From the NCBI RefSeq assembly GCF_003112735.1, contig NZ_BFBR01000003.1, positions 1 to 64,000 on the forward strand: DNA of 64,000 bases, given 5' to 3'. This stretch comes from Candidatus Phycosocius bacilliformis (lineage in GTDB: Bacteria > Pseudomonadota > Alphaproteobacteria > Caulobacterales > Aquidulcibacteraceae). Of the stretch, positions 17,741 to 26,700 are shown in pieces; position 1 is the stretch's first letter, and each line of letters begins with the position of its first letter. The notes beneath the pieces are model-generated. The model had not been told where the DNA came from. It did no database searches and saw only the letters and a list, made by a program, of their open reading frames with translations. Position numbers and translations under genes: made by a program.

Positions 17741-18571
17741 TCACCTAGCGGTAGATACAAGTCGCACAAGATCGGCTTGGCGGCGCAGACCGAGCTTGGC
17801 CAGCAATGCTTTAATCTGGCTTTTCACCGTCGCCACCGAGGTTTTGCGAATGGCGGCAATTTCTTCCACCATGCGGGCCTGTGACAACAAGGTCGCAATA
17901 TTGGCTTCTGACTTGGTCAGACCAGCAAATACCTGCAAGCCCGTGATGTTGGGCATTTCATCCTGAGCCGTTTTTGGTAGCAAAACAGCGACCAAGTTGC
18001 CCAAAGTAGCCTCGCACTTATAGAGCCGCACCATGTCGATGACCCAACCGTCGAGATTGCGCAACGGGATCGACAGATGCTTGCCAGGATAACCCTGGTA
18101 TAGAACACCCAGTCCAGCATGAAGATCGGTCATGCTGCGGGCAGTCAGAGCGGTCAGAATACCGTCTTTCAAACGCAAAGTGCTGGAGGCCTCGATGCGT
18201 CGCGCCCATTTGGAGGTGCCCCCCTGAACCCGGCAATTCTGATCAATGATCACGCCATGAACACCCGCCGCCTCAAGCCCTTCAAGGAATTGGGCAAGTC
18301 GGGTGCGCCTTTGATGATCCTTCAGGTTGGAGTGGCCAGCTTCGCTCTGCCAAGATGGCATTTGGTCCGTCGAATTCTGGTCCACGGCCTCAAACGCCCA
18401 TGACAAGCCCACATGATCAACAGGCTCAAATCCTATGGGCTGATCAGAGACCACCCCATAATCTGGCCTGATCCTGAAATCCGAGGGCGTGACAGGGTCA
18501 CCGACCAATTCAAACGGTTCAAACCGTCCACTGACACCAAATTCGGATTTGCCCGGTTCATTCGCGCTCAT
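17741..18571 (-). CDS. LuxR-family transcriptional regulator upstream of the mutase operon
   Basis: The frame is open from 18628, but the ATG at 18571 (MSANEPGKSEFG) is preferred, giving 276 residues. The C-terminal ~60 residues are a GerE/LuxR helix-turn-helix (GLTKSEANIATLLSQARMVEEIAAIRKTSVATVKSQIKALLAKLGL). The N-terminal ~200 residues resemble no sensor domain I can name; a PAS-like fold around residues 95-190 is possible. It is read in the same direction as mutA-mutB with 40 bp between them, so local control of the mutase genes is plausible but unproven. Confidence 0.8.
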   Translation of the reverse strand: MSANEPGKSEFGVSGRFEPFELVGDPVTPSDFRIRPDYGVVSDQPIGFEPVDHVGLSWAFEAVDQNSTDQMPSWQSEAGHSNLKDHQRRTRLAQFLEGLEAAGVHGVIIDQNCRVQGGTSKWARRIEASSTLRLKDGILTALTARSMTDLHAGLGVLYQGYPGKHLSIPLRNLDGWVIDMVRLYKCEATLGNLVAVLLPKTAQDEMPNITGLQVFAGLTKSEANIATLLSQARMVEEIAAIRKTSVATVKSQIKALLAKLGLRRQADLVRLVSTAR

Positions 18572-18640
18572 ACAACTCCCCCAAAGCGACTTCAATCTTG
18601 TTTGGGCTCTCAAGAATTGTCCACCCAAAATAGCGGCATA

Positions 18641-18656
18641 TTGATCGCAAGATCAA
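18641..18656. promoter_or_regulatory. inverted repeat TTGATC-GCAA-GATCAA, possible operator
   Basis: A perfect 6-bp inverted repeat in the 261-bp divergent region between the LuxR gene and nitronate monooxygenase. Its position, 70 bp upstream of the LuxR start, suits an operator, but no family consensus is claimed. Confidence 0.35.
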
Positions 18657-18791
18657 AAATGTTTCGAAATTGTGATAAGCGTAAACGCATGGACGTCAGT
18701 GCTAGACGAGGACTGGTTCTGTCAAAGCCAGTTTCGCGACGTGCATCTACTTGCATCCCGTCACAGGACGCGCCAAGACAGAGACATAAAT

Positions 18792-18808
18792 CTTGCCAAT
18801 TGGGCAAG
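18792..18808. promoter_or_regulatory. inverted repeat CTTGCC-AATTG-GGCAAG before nitronate monooxygenase
   Basis: A perfect 6-bp inverted repeat ends 24 bp upstream of the ATG at 18833, followed by GGGAG as ribosome binding site. It may be an operator or a leader hairpin. Confidence 0.4.
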
Positions 18809-18832
18809 CGCCAAATAGCTCTGGGAGTCTAC

Positions 18833-19795
18833 ATGTCGGTACCTGCCGTCCTTTCGCGTCTGCGCATCCCCGTGATCGGGGCACCTCTGTTCATCATCTC
18901 CAACCCCGATCTGGTGATTGCCCAATGTAAGGCAGGCGTGGTGGGGTCATTCCCAGCGCTCAATGCACGGCCTGCCCCTGTTCTTGAGGAGTGGCTGGAC
19001 AAGATCACAACTGAATTAGGGGAATGGAACGACAAGAATCCCGATCGTCCAGCAGCCCCTTTTGCCGTGAACCAAATTGTTCACCGCACCAATGACCGGC
19101 TCATGCATGATGTCGAAGCCTGTGTGAAATTCAAAGTGCCGGTCGTCATTACGTCGCTGGGGGCACGTGAAGATGTGAACCAAGCCATCCAATCATATGG
19201 CGGCATCACCTTACATGACGTCATCAACAACAAGTTTGCCAAAAAGGCCGTCGAGAAAGGTGCCACCGGCCTGATCGCCGTATCGGCCGGGGCTGGTGGC
19301 CATGCAGGGACCTTGTCGCCCTTCGCGCTGGTGCAAGAAATCCGCGAATGGTTTGATGGCCCCCTTGCCCTGTCCGGCTCGATTGCCAACGGCGGCGCGG
19401 TTCTGGCAGCGCAAGCGATGGGGGCAGATTTTGGCTATATCGGTTCAGCCTTTATCGCCACGGAAGAGGCCAATGCCGAGCAAGGCTACAAGCAAATGAT
19501 CGTCGACAGCAGCGCGGACGACATCATCTATTCAAGTTTGTTCACCGGCGTGCATGGCAATTATCTGGCCCCATCGGTGGCTGCAGCCGGTCTTGATCCG
19601 GCCAATTTGCCCGAAAGCGACCCCTCGGCCATGAATTTCGGCTCAGGCGGTAATCAATCCAAAAAGGCTTGGCGCGATATCTGGGGATGTGGCCAAGGGA
19701 TTGGTGCGATCAAGAAAGTTGCCACCACCGCCGAGCTGGTCGACCGGCTGGTGCGCGAATATGAGGCTGCCAAAGCCCGCATTCTCGCAGCCTGA
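18833..19795 (+). CDS. nitronate monooxygenase (NMO / 2-nitropropane dioxygenase family)
   Basis: The ATG at 18833 is chosen because GGGAG lies six bases upstream and homology begins there (RLRIPVIGAPLFIISNPDLVIAQ). The longer upstream frame looks non-coding. 320 residues; an FMN-dependent TIM-barrel enzyme that oxidises alkyl nitronates. Visible motifs are the N-terminal PVIGAPLF, the FMN phosphate loop (VSAGAGGHAG) and ALSGSIANGGAVLAAQAMGADFGYIGSAFIATEEA. The last part (DIWGCGQGIGAI) is typical of the bacterial NMO/YrpB-like branch. The physiological substrate cannot be read from the sequence. Confidence 0.92.
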   Translation: MSVPAVLSRLRIPVIGAPLFIISNPDLVIAQCKAGVVGSFPALNARPAPVLEEWLDKITTELGEWNDKNPDRPAAPFAVNQIVHRTNDRLMHDVEACVKFKVPVVITSLGAREDVNQAIQSYGGITLHDVINNKFAKKAVEKGATGLIAVSAGAGGHAGTLSPFALVQEIREWFDGPLALSGSIANGGAVLAAQAMGADFGYIGSAFIATEEANAEQGYKQMIVDSSADDIIYSSLFTGVHGNYLAPSVAAAGLDPANLPESDPSAMNFGSGGNQSKKAWRDIWGCGQGIGAIKKVATTAELVDRLVREYEAAKARILAA

Positions 19796-19847
19796 TCGGA
19801 TCGGCTAACGCGCTTGGCGCGACACCTTATCGGACCGACTAAAGCAT

Positions 19848-19896
19848 AGGGCCATGATGGTGTTCTGACTTCAGGACATTCTTCATGGCCCTTTTT
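19848..19896 (+). terminator. hairpin plus T-run that also contains the start codon of the M15 peptidase
   Basis: AGGGCCATGA (19848-19857) pairs perfectly with TCATGGCCCT (19883-19892). The interior extends the stem (GTGTTCTGA with TCAGGACAT, including G-U pairs), and TTTTT follows at 19892-19896. This is a textbook intrinsic terminator for the upstream gene, yet the ATG of the next gene (19885) lies inside the 3' arm. Confidence 0.65.
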
Positions 19897-20355
19897 GCAT
19901 TTCCACCGGACCCGGCAAGTCTTGCTTGGCGCTGGCCTCATTTTTCACCGCGTGAACTGGCCTGCCCCTGCCGGCTTCATTGCCAAGGGGCCTATTTTCA
20001 CGACCCGGCTTTTTTGGATGCACTCGAGACGCTTCGCCATGAGGTCGGCCCGATCCATATTCGCTCCGGCCATCGTTGCTTGGGACATAATCGAGACGTT
20101 GGCGGGGTTCCCCACTCTTATCATACGCGCCAGATCGCAGCTGACATCGCCGTCACAGATGCCAGTCGGAAGGCGATTTTGCAGAGTGCCATTAAGGCAG
20201 GCTTCTGCGGCTTTGGCTATGGTCGCAGCTTTCTGCACGTGGACTTGGGTCCGGTGCGCGCTTGGACATATCCAGGAGCATTACGATTATGGACCCGGGC
20301 TCTTGGGTATAATCCCATGCAAAAGCCGCTCACGCCACGCCAAGGCCGTGATTGA
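19885..20355 (+). CDS. M15A-type D,D-peptidase, no signal peptide
   Basis: 156 residues. It belongs to the peptidase M15 / VanY-like zinc peptidases that cleave cell-wall peptides. Motifs are IRSGHR (~residues 59-64), the zinc site SxH...D (Ser78, His80, Asp87; a Gln replaces the usual Gly at 83), and GFGYGRSFLHVDLGP with His118 and Asp120. The N-terminus (WPHFSPRELACPCRLHCQG) is the usual lead-in. No export signal is visible; family members in this size class are often phage or gene-transfer-agent endolysins, or cytoplasmic proteins of unknown role. No other phage genes are nearby. Its start is buried in the hairpin at 19848. Confidence 0.85.
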   Translation: MALFAFPPDPASLAWRWPHFSPRELACPCRLHCQGAYFHDPAFLDALETLRHEVGPIHIRSGHRCLGHNRDVGGVPHSYHTRQIAADIAVTDASRKAILQSAIKAGFCGFGYGRSFLHVDLGPVRAWTYPGALRLWTRALGYNPMQKPLTPRQGRD

Positions 20356-20371
20356 GCTATTCGGTCAAGCC

Positions 20372-21193
20372 CTACTCGCCTTTGGCTTTGCGCTTGGCTT
20401 CTTTGGCCTCGCGTTCTTCCTTGGTTGGCGGCGGTGGCGCACTGGCCTTGATTTGGCGCGCCTGCAGCGCGAGGGCCTCGCTGCGGGCACCGGCCTCGTC
20501 ATCACACGACACCCGATCCTTCAAGATCGGGTCTCGACCGACCACGCATAGGCTGACGGCTGCGACCCGGACATTGCCGACCGCATCGGCGGGATCATTG
20601 GCGTCGCGATTGAGGATTTGTGCCGAAACTTCGGCTTGCGCCCGCGACTTGATCTCTTGGGCATAGAAAGACAAGGCTGCACTTTCCCCGGACCGACCCA
20701 TTGAGCCTGTGGCGCTGGCAAAGCGTTGGACAGAATCGGCAAAGGCCCGCGGGCTGATCTTGCCCGAAAAATAGAGGCGGCGGGCTAATACGGCCTCAGC
20801 CCCGAAGAAAGTTTCCGCTGAGCGGGGATCGCGCTTTTCAAACGCGAGGAAACCCAGTCGCTTGCTGGCCTCCCAAGCCACAGGATCGCCCAATTCACCG
20901 GCTGGCGCGAGGCTGAGGGCAGATCGATACGCCCGCTCGGCTTGTACCAAATCCCCGGCAGCACTGGCAGAAACACCCTGTTTCAATGCAGCCCGCGCCG
21001 CTGAATCTGCAGGCTCTGATGCGGGGACATTGGGGTCAGCCGATGGGGCGACAGCCACGGGTGACGCGGCGGGCGCTGATTGTGTGGGGTCCTGAGCCGC
21101 CGCATGAGCAACGGCTAAACTACCAAGAGCGGCGACCATGCCGGCACACAGAAACAAGGTCGATTGGGGGAGCTTTTTAGGGGAAATTCGCAA
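20372..21193 (-). CDS. exported hypothetical protein
   Basis: 273 residues from a TTG start preceded by GAGG. The signal peptide (TLFLCAGMVAALGSLAVAHAAA) is followed by a Pro/Ala-rich spacer. A helical region with TPR-like character comes next (ALKQGVSASAAGDLVQAERAYRSALSLAPAGELGD, ~residues 70-110), and the C-terminus is a Lys/Glu-rich charged helix (KEEREAKEAKRKAKGE). Two cysteines (CVVGRDPILKDRVSCDDE) could form a disulfide. No function assigned. It converges on the M15 peptidase gene with a 16-bp gap. Confidence 0.65.
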   Translation of the reverse strand: MRISPKKLPQSTLFLCAGMVAALGSLAVAHAAAQDPTQSAPAASPVAVAPSADPNVPASEPADSAARAALKQGVSASAAGDLVQAERAYRSALSLAPAGELGDPVAWEASKRLGFLAFEKRDPRSAETFFGAEAVLARRLYFSGKISPRAFADSVQRFASATGSMGRSGESAALSFYAQEIKSRAQAEVSAQILNRDANDPADAVGNVRVAAVSLCVVGRDPILKDRVSCDDEAGARSEALALQARQIKASAPPPPTKEEREAKEAKRKAKGE

Positions 21194-21294
21194 GGAAACC
21201 TCGGTTCTGGAAGTCGTAAATTGTGCCCGTCCTGCCCTACAATAGCGCAGCGTGGCTGCGACGCAACGCGTAACACGCAGAGAGGCCTCGGGTT

Positions 21295-22125
21295 TCAGGC
21301 TGTCGAAGCCAGCAATGCGGCCACATGGCGCTCAAGACTCTGCCATTTCTTATAACCGCGGACATCGGGGGCTGCTGCGCGCCAAGCTTCCTCAAACAAG
21401 GCCTTCTGGACTGGGTCTGCGAGCAGTTCTGCCAAGCGGGTCAGGCGTATTCGTATGGTGAAGAGAACGGCTCCGCTGGCAGGCAGGCGACGAATGGTCT
21501 GGCGTTCCACCCGTAAATGCAGGGCTTCACGAGCCTCCGATTCAGATGCGGCTGCGGCGGCCTCACGCAGGGGTTGGCCGTCAGGGGTGAAGCGGGCTTT
21601 GCTCCATTGCACAGTCCAATTGTGCCGCTCCAGAACCAGATCATCTCGCAAGAGGGAGAAGACGCGCGAAATACGACCTCCTAAGCCAGGGTCGCCGCCG
21701 GGCACTGGCCGATGCAGGCCGAAAAGGCTTTTGCCAATCGCATCGTGCGCCGAGAAAAAAGTTGGACTACACAGACACATGGCGGTGGCCGTCCAAGCAC
21801 CGTCCACCATCTCCATCACCACAAGATCATCTGATACCAGTCGACTTGCAGCCAGAAGCGGTGGCTCGCCCCTGTCATAAGCCCTGCCAACAGCGGCAGC
21901 GACAAGATCAGCTGCCTCGATTTGGGCCGGCATCGACCCCGGCAGACTGGCAAACACGGCCTGTGGATCGGCATCAATCAACTCTGCCTTTGGGCCCAGC
22001 CACGCGGCTTGATCATCCGGTATCAACCAATGGGCCAAGTCGATGGGTGCCAGCCCAACATCAAACCGGGGTGGGCCACGCTCAAAGGGATGGGCTTGTG
22101 ATGTAATGGACGGCGATGACACCAT
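21295..22125 (-). CDS. DUF3445 (HODM-like, heme-dependent oxidative N-demethylase family) protein
   Basis: 276 residues. The layout matches DUF3445/HODM: an N-terminal FDVGLAPIDLAHWLIPDD, then KAELIDADPQAVF, a central LLAASRLVSDDLVVMEMVDGAWTATAMCLCSPTFFSAHDAIGKSL, and RVFSLLRDDLVLERHNWTV. The C-terminal half has LHLRVERQTIRRLPASGAVLFTIRIRL. In Pseudomonas a relative is the heme-binding subunit of a dimethylamine-type N-demethylase. Here no partner reductase or tetrahydrofolate-linked subunit is adjacent, so substrate and even activity are uncertain. Confidence 0.8.
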   Translation of the reverse strand: MVSSPSITSQAHPFERGPPRFDVGLAPIDLAHWLIPDDQAAWLGPKAELIDADPQAVFASLPGSMPAQIEAADLVAAAVGRAYDRGEPPLLAASRLVSDDLVVMEMVDGAWTATAMCLCSPTFFSAHDAIGKSLFGLHRPVPGGDPGLGGRISRVFSLLRDDLVLERHNWTVQWSKARFTPDGQPLREAAAAASESEAREALHLRVERQTIRRLPASGAVLFTIRIRLTRLAELLADPVQKALFEEAWRAAAPDVRGYKKWQSLERHVAALLASTA

Positions 22126-22197
22126 TTTCTTGAAGCGGGTCTTGGGCTGGGATGCAAGCCGTCACATGTCCCCGATTAATGCCATGCCTGCGATTGC

Positions 22198-22743
22198 TTA
22201 AGGCTTTTGCGGCACCAGATCATTGGGACCAATGGCGCGGTCGGTTGGCTTGCGCGGATTGGCCTTGCTTGAGGGGGTAGTCCGCTGGCGGAAGTCCCAA
22301 GATTCCACCTCATCCCCACACACGGTGGCAAAGACGCGCTGAGGCTTGCCGTCGGCCCCGATACGCACGTCTTCTTGGGTTTGACATGTGGCATCAGGAT
22401 TGTTGCTGCCCGTGAAGATATCGTCGCTGACAGCTGTGATCTGAGCCGGCTTGGCTGCACATGCCGGTGCAGGTTGGCCAGGTGTCACCACGCACAGATC
22501 AGCCGGGCCGAACAGGCTTGCAGCCGGATCAAAACCCGCAACTGTGTCGTCGGGACCAGGCATACGGGCCGCAGGCCCTGCCCAGTCCAGCGGCACGGCC
22601 CCATCTGGGGTGGCGATCGACTCCCGCAGACCGGGGATGAGTGGTCCAGCCCCAGACTGAGTGCCTGTTGAGGCCGGGGGTGTTGAGGAGGCTGGAGCCG
22701 ACACCAAGAGTGCGCCCAGCAAAAGACTTAGGAACTGGACCAC
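22198..22743 (-). CDS. exported small hypothetical protein
   Basis: 181 residues from a GTG start. A signal peptide (MVQFLSLLLGALLVSAPAS) is followed by a proline-rich mature protein with four cysteines in its centre and C-terminal half (LCVVTPGQPAPACAAKP, ATCQTQED, TVCGDEVESWDF). No family recognised. It starts 12 bp after the stop of the LuxR-type gene, so the two are probably co-transcribed. Confidence 0.6.
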   Translation of the reverse strand: MVQFLSLLLGALLVSAPASSTPPASTGTQSGAGPLIPGLRESIATPDGAVPLDWAGPAARMPGPDDTVAGFDPAASLFGPADLCVVTPGQPAPACAAKPAQITAVSDDIFTGSNNPDATCQTQEDVRIGADGKPQRVFATVCGDEVESWDFRQRTTPSSKANPRKPTDRAIGPNDLVPQKP

Positions 22744-22755
22744 AGCCGCATCCCT

Positions 22756-23631
22756 TCAGGCTCGAAACGAGGTCAAAATCGCAGCCTTCGAAGATGGCGG
22801 GCAAGTCTTACTTTGACGTGAACGCGGTAATGAAGCCGAATTGCGCCGACCATAAGGGTCCTCCACACGGATTTCCTGACGGCTTTGGCTCAATTGGTGG
22901 ACCGACAAGTCACCCCTCAGCAGCGCGCGGACGGCCGCTTGAACCCGGTTCACCACCCCCAATTTGCGGGAGGCATTGCCAAGATGGAACTGGACCGTAC
23001 GGGCCGTCACCCCCATCAGAACACCGATTTCCCAATTGGTCTTTCCTTCCAGCACCCAGTGGAGGCATTCGATTTCGCGGCTGGTTAAATGGGCTGGCTC
23101 GGCTGGTTGAAAAAGTGCCGCCGCAGTCAGGCGACGGACGCGCTGATAGAGGGCCATGGCAATATGGCTCAGCGCTTCACCATCATCGGGGTCAATGCGC
23201 AGACTGCGAGGTGCAGCAAACATCATGATGGCAACACAGCCTTGCGGGCCATGCACCGGGGTTGTGATTCCATCACGCAGACCCTGCTGGCGGCACGCGT
23301 GGACAAAAGCGCGCTGTTCGGGGCTGCGAGCGGCTGCAAATGCGCGGGCCCATTGCACGCTGCCTGCCCGCTGGATGGCTTGGTTGCGCGCGGGGTCAGA
23401 CCGACAACTGGGCTCGGTGGCATATTGACGCCGCCAAGCCGGATCAAAATTGCCAAACGTCAGCAGGCAAGTCGGATCAATCATTGGGTTATGCGGTCCT
23501 GGAGCCAACTGAAACCAGTCAAACCCGCAGTTCTTGGCATAAGTGGTGAGGATGTGAAGGATGTCGCCTTCCCGCCGTGCGGTACGCAACTCAAACAAAA
23601 CCGCGGCAGTTAGGCTCTGAATCTGGGTCAT
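22756..23631 (-). CDS. LuxR-type regulator with autoinducer-binding domain (LuxR solo)
   Basis: The start is placed at the ATG at 23631 (MTQIQSLTAAV), giving 291 residues; the frame is open 36 bases further. The N-terminal domain keeps the residues that contact acyl-homoserine lactone in TraR/LuxR: the Trp/Tyr pair (AWRRQYATE), the Asp-Pro pair (RSDPARN), the following Trp (VQWARA) and a Gly (RDGITTPVHG). The C-terminal HTH is complete (LTSREIECLHWVLEGKTNWEIGVLMGVTARTVQFHLGNASRKLGV). No luxI synthase gene is in the window, so it is a solo that may sense own or foreign signals. It is followed on the same strand by a small exported hypothetical protein. Confidence 0.88.
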   Translation of the reverse strand: MTQIQSLTAAVLFELRTARREGDILHILTTYAKNCGFDWFQLAPGPHNPMIDPTCLLTFGNFDPAWRRQYATEPSCRSDPARNQAIQRAGSVQWARAFAAARSPEQRAFVHACRQQGLRDGITTPVHGPQGCVAIMMFAAPRSLRIDPDDGEALSHIAMALYQRVRRLTAAALFQPAEPAHLTSREIECLHWVLEGKTNWEIGVLMGVTARTVQFHLGNASRKLGVVNRVQAAVRALLRGDLSVHQLSQSRQEIRVEDPYGRRNSASLPRSRQSKTCPPSSKAAILTSFRA

Positions 23632-23667
23632 CGCCGTCTCCGAGTGCGCCGCACCCTTCTGGTGCAT

Positions 23668-23750
23668 TTGTGTAAAATATCAATTTTAAATAGCGTATAC
23701 GTACAGCGATAGGGGGTGGTTGTGTATTTCGTGTGCCGCATCCAATCACC
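23668..23750. promoter_or_regulatory. AT-rich promoter region of the LuxR solo
   Basis: A conspicuously AT-rich stretch (TGTGTAAAATATCAATTTTAAA) and an 8-bp palindrome (CGTATACG, near 23693) lie just upstream of the LuxR-solo gene and just after the dnaE2 stop. No lux-box consensus is claimed. Confidence 0.35.
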
Positions 23751-26700
23751 TCAATGAAAGTCGCGGCTATTGGCAAACGCCCGACTGGCGCGTTCGGCGG
23801 CCAATGCCTGATCTCCAGCCGCGATCAGCTTGGGGTCTTCACGCGGGCTTTGCAATTCATCGGCACGCGCCAGAGCATGCGGCAGGCTGAGGCCGCCTTC
23901 TGACAATTCAGCCAAGCGCGGGTTAAGATTGCTCACCCGGTCAGCAATAACATGGATGACCCCGCTGTCGCGCTGCAACCGCCCACGTACCGCCATGAAT
24001 TTGGCAGCCAAAGTCTCGCGCCGGAAACGCTCAAAAATCTTGGGCCACACGATGACATTGGCCGAGCCAAACTCATCCTCCAGCGTGACAAACAACACGC
24101 CCTTAGCCGTGCCAGGCTTTTGGCGCACCAGCACAAGCCCGGCCAGATCCACACGCCCACCATTGGGCGCGGTCTTCAGGTCTGCCGATGTGACAAAGCG
24201 CTTGGCTGCCAGCTCTGTGCGGAAAAACGCCACCGGATGGGCTTTGAGGCTGAGGCGCAAGCGGGCATAATCATGGACAACCTGCTCGCTCAACGCCATT
24301 TCGGGCAAGGCCGGATCAACTTCGGGGCCATATTCGCTGGCAGCAGCAAACAAGGGCAAGGCAGTCTCGGCCAGACCGCGCGCCTGCCACAATGCCGCCC
24401 GCCGATCCAGGTTCAAACTGCCCATCGCGTCCCCATCTGCCAGCAGCGCCATGGCGCGGGCATTGAGACGGGCGCGCCGCTTCAAATCCTCGCCATCCTT
24501 AAAGGGGCCACCTGCACAGCGCGCCGCAACCAAACGAGCCGCATCAGCTTCCTTGAAGCCTTTGATCTCGCGCAGACCCAAACGCACCGCTTTGCGGGAC
24601 TGGCCTGCCACAGCCTCCAGCACGTTGTCCCAGTCCGAAAAGCCAACATCGGGAGGCAGAACCACCACACCATGTTCCTTGCCATCGCGCACCAATTGGG
24701 CCGAGGCATAAAAACCCATGGGCTGGGCATTGAGAATGGCGGCGAGGAAGACCTCCGGCCAATGTTTCTTAAGCCAGGCCGAGACATAGACGATCAACGC
24801 AAAACTGGCGGCATGGCTTTCAGGAAAGCCATATTCGCCAAAGCCTTCGATCTGACGAAAACAGCGCTCGGCAAATTCACGCTCATAACCATTGGCGACC
24901 ATGCCATCCACAAGGCGCTTGCCGAATTCGTGGATGATGCCGACTTTGCGGAATGTGGCCATTGCCCGGCGCAGACGATCAGCCTCTGAGGGGGTAAAGC
25001 CTGCGGCCACGATGGCGATGCGCATGGCTTGTTCTTGAAACAGGGGAACACCCAGCGTCTTGCCCAACACATCTTCCAACGCCTTGGAGGGAAAGCTGAC
25101 CTGTTCAAGCCCCTGACGGCGGCGCAGATAGGGATGGACCATATCGCCCTGTATGGGTCCAGGCCGGACAATCGCCACCTCGATCACCAGATCATAGAAG
25201 CTGCGCGGGCGCAGACGCGGCAGCATGGACATTTGCGCCCGGCTTTCGATCTGGAACACCCCAATCGTATCAGCGGCACAAATCATGTCATAGACCTCAG
25301 GATCATCGGGGGGGATGTCAGCCAAGCCCAGATGAATGCCGTAATCGGTGGCCAGAAACTCAAAGGCGCGCGCCACGCATGTCAGCATGCCCAGTGCCAG
25401 CACATCGATCTTCAAAATGCCCAGGGCATCAAGATCATCCTTATCCCACTCCACAAAAGTGCGATCCGGCATGGCAGCATTGCCAATCGGCACCACTTCG
25501 TCCAACGCACCCCGGGTGATCACAAAGCCGCCGACATGCTGGGACAAATGGCGGGGAAAGCCATGCAGCGTGCGCGCCAGTTCCAGAGTGCGGGCAATCA
25601 GCGGGCTGGTGATATCAAGCCCGGTCATGCGCTGGATCAAAGCCGGGTCCACCCCGCCGCGCCCCCACCCCCACACCGATTTGGCCAGAGCCTCCTGCGT
25701 GTCCCCACTCAAGCCCATGACTTTACCGACCTCACGCAGGGCCGACCGACCGCGATAGGAAATAACAACCCCGGCAATCCCGGCCCGATGGCGGCCGAAC
25801 TTGTCATAAATATATTGGATGACCTCCTCGCGCCGCTCATGTTCGAAATCGACATCAATGTCGGGCGGCTCCCGGCGCTCGGCAGAAATGAAGCGTTCAA
25901 ACAACAGATCAACCCGTATCGGGTCGACAGCCGTGATGCCCAGACAATAGCACACCACCGAATTGGCCGCTGACCCCCGACCCTGACAAATGATGCCCCG
26001 GCTGCGCGCAAAGCCGACAATATCGGCCACAGTCAGAAAGTAAGGCGCATAATTGAGTTCATTGATCAGAGCATATTCGTGATCCAAAGCCGCCCTTACC
26101 CGCTCTGGCACACCATCGGGATAGCGCGTCAGCGCCCCGGCTTCGCTGAGACGGATCAGGCTGTCCATCGGGCTTTCACCAGGGGCCACCACTTCGTCAG
26201 GATATTCATAGGCCAGTTGATCAAGGGAAAAGGAAATGGCGTCAAACAGCTTCTTTTGGTTCGCAACACAATGCGAAAACCCCTTGAAAAGACGGATGAT
26301 TTCATCTGGGTCTTTCAAGCATTTCTCAGCATTCTGCAGCCGCAAATAGCCAGCCGCCTCCAGCGTCGTCTTGGTACGGATGCAGGCCAGAACATCGCAC
26401 AGCAGGCGGCGGTCGCGATGGTGAAACAACGCATCCATCGTCGCAATCAAGTGCCCGCGCGTGGCCGTCACAAGGCCGGTCAGATCGGCCAGACGCTGAA
26501 AATCGCTGCCGTCAAACGGGCGGGTCGCTGCCACATAGACATCCCCTGTCGGCGGGGCTTGAGCAAGGCGCTGACGGGCTTGATCCAGCCAAGCGGGGGT
26601 CAGAATAGCGGGGGGCACCAGAATAGCGCATGCCCCTTCCATCGCTGCCAACACATCCTCGATGGTGAGGGTGCAAACCCCCTTGCGAGAGCGCCGATTG

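Noticed and set aside
18413-18832. 140-residue N-terminal extension of nitronate monooxygenase
   Set aside because: Family homology starts at the ATG at 18833, which has its own Shine-Dalgarno sequence, and the extension overlaps the divergent LuxR gene.
23933-25973. Long forward frames antisense to dnaE2 (e.g. 345 and 314 codons)
   Set aside because: The minus-strand frame encodes a complete DnaE2 with catalytic motifs; the forward frames are mirror effects of its GC-rich third positions.
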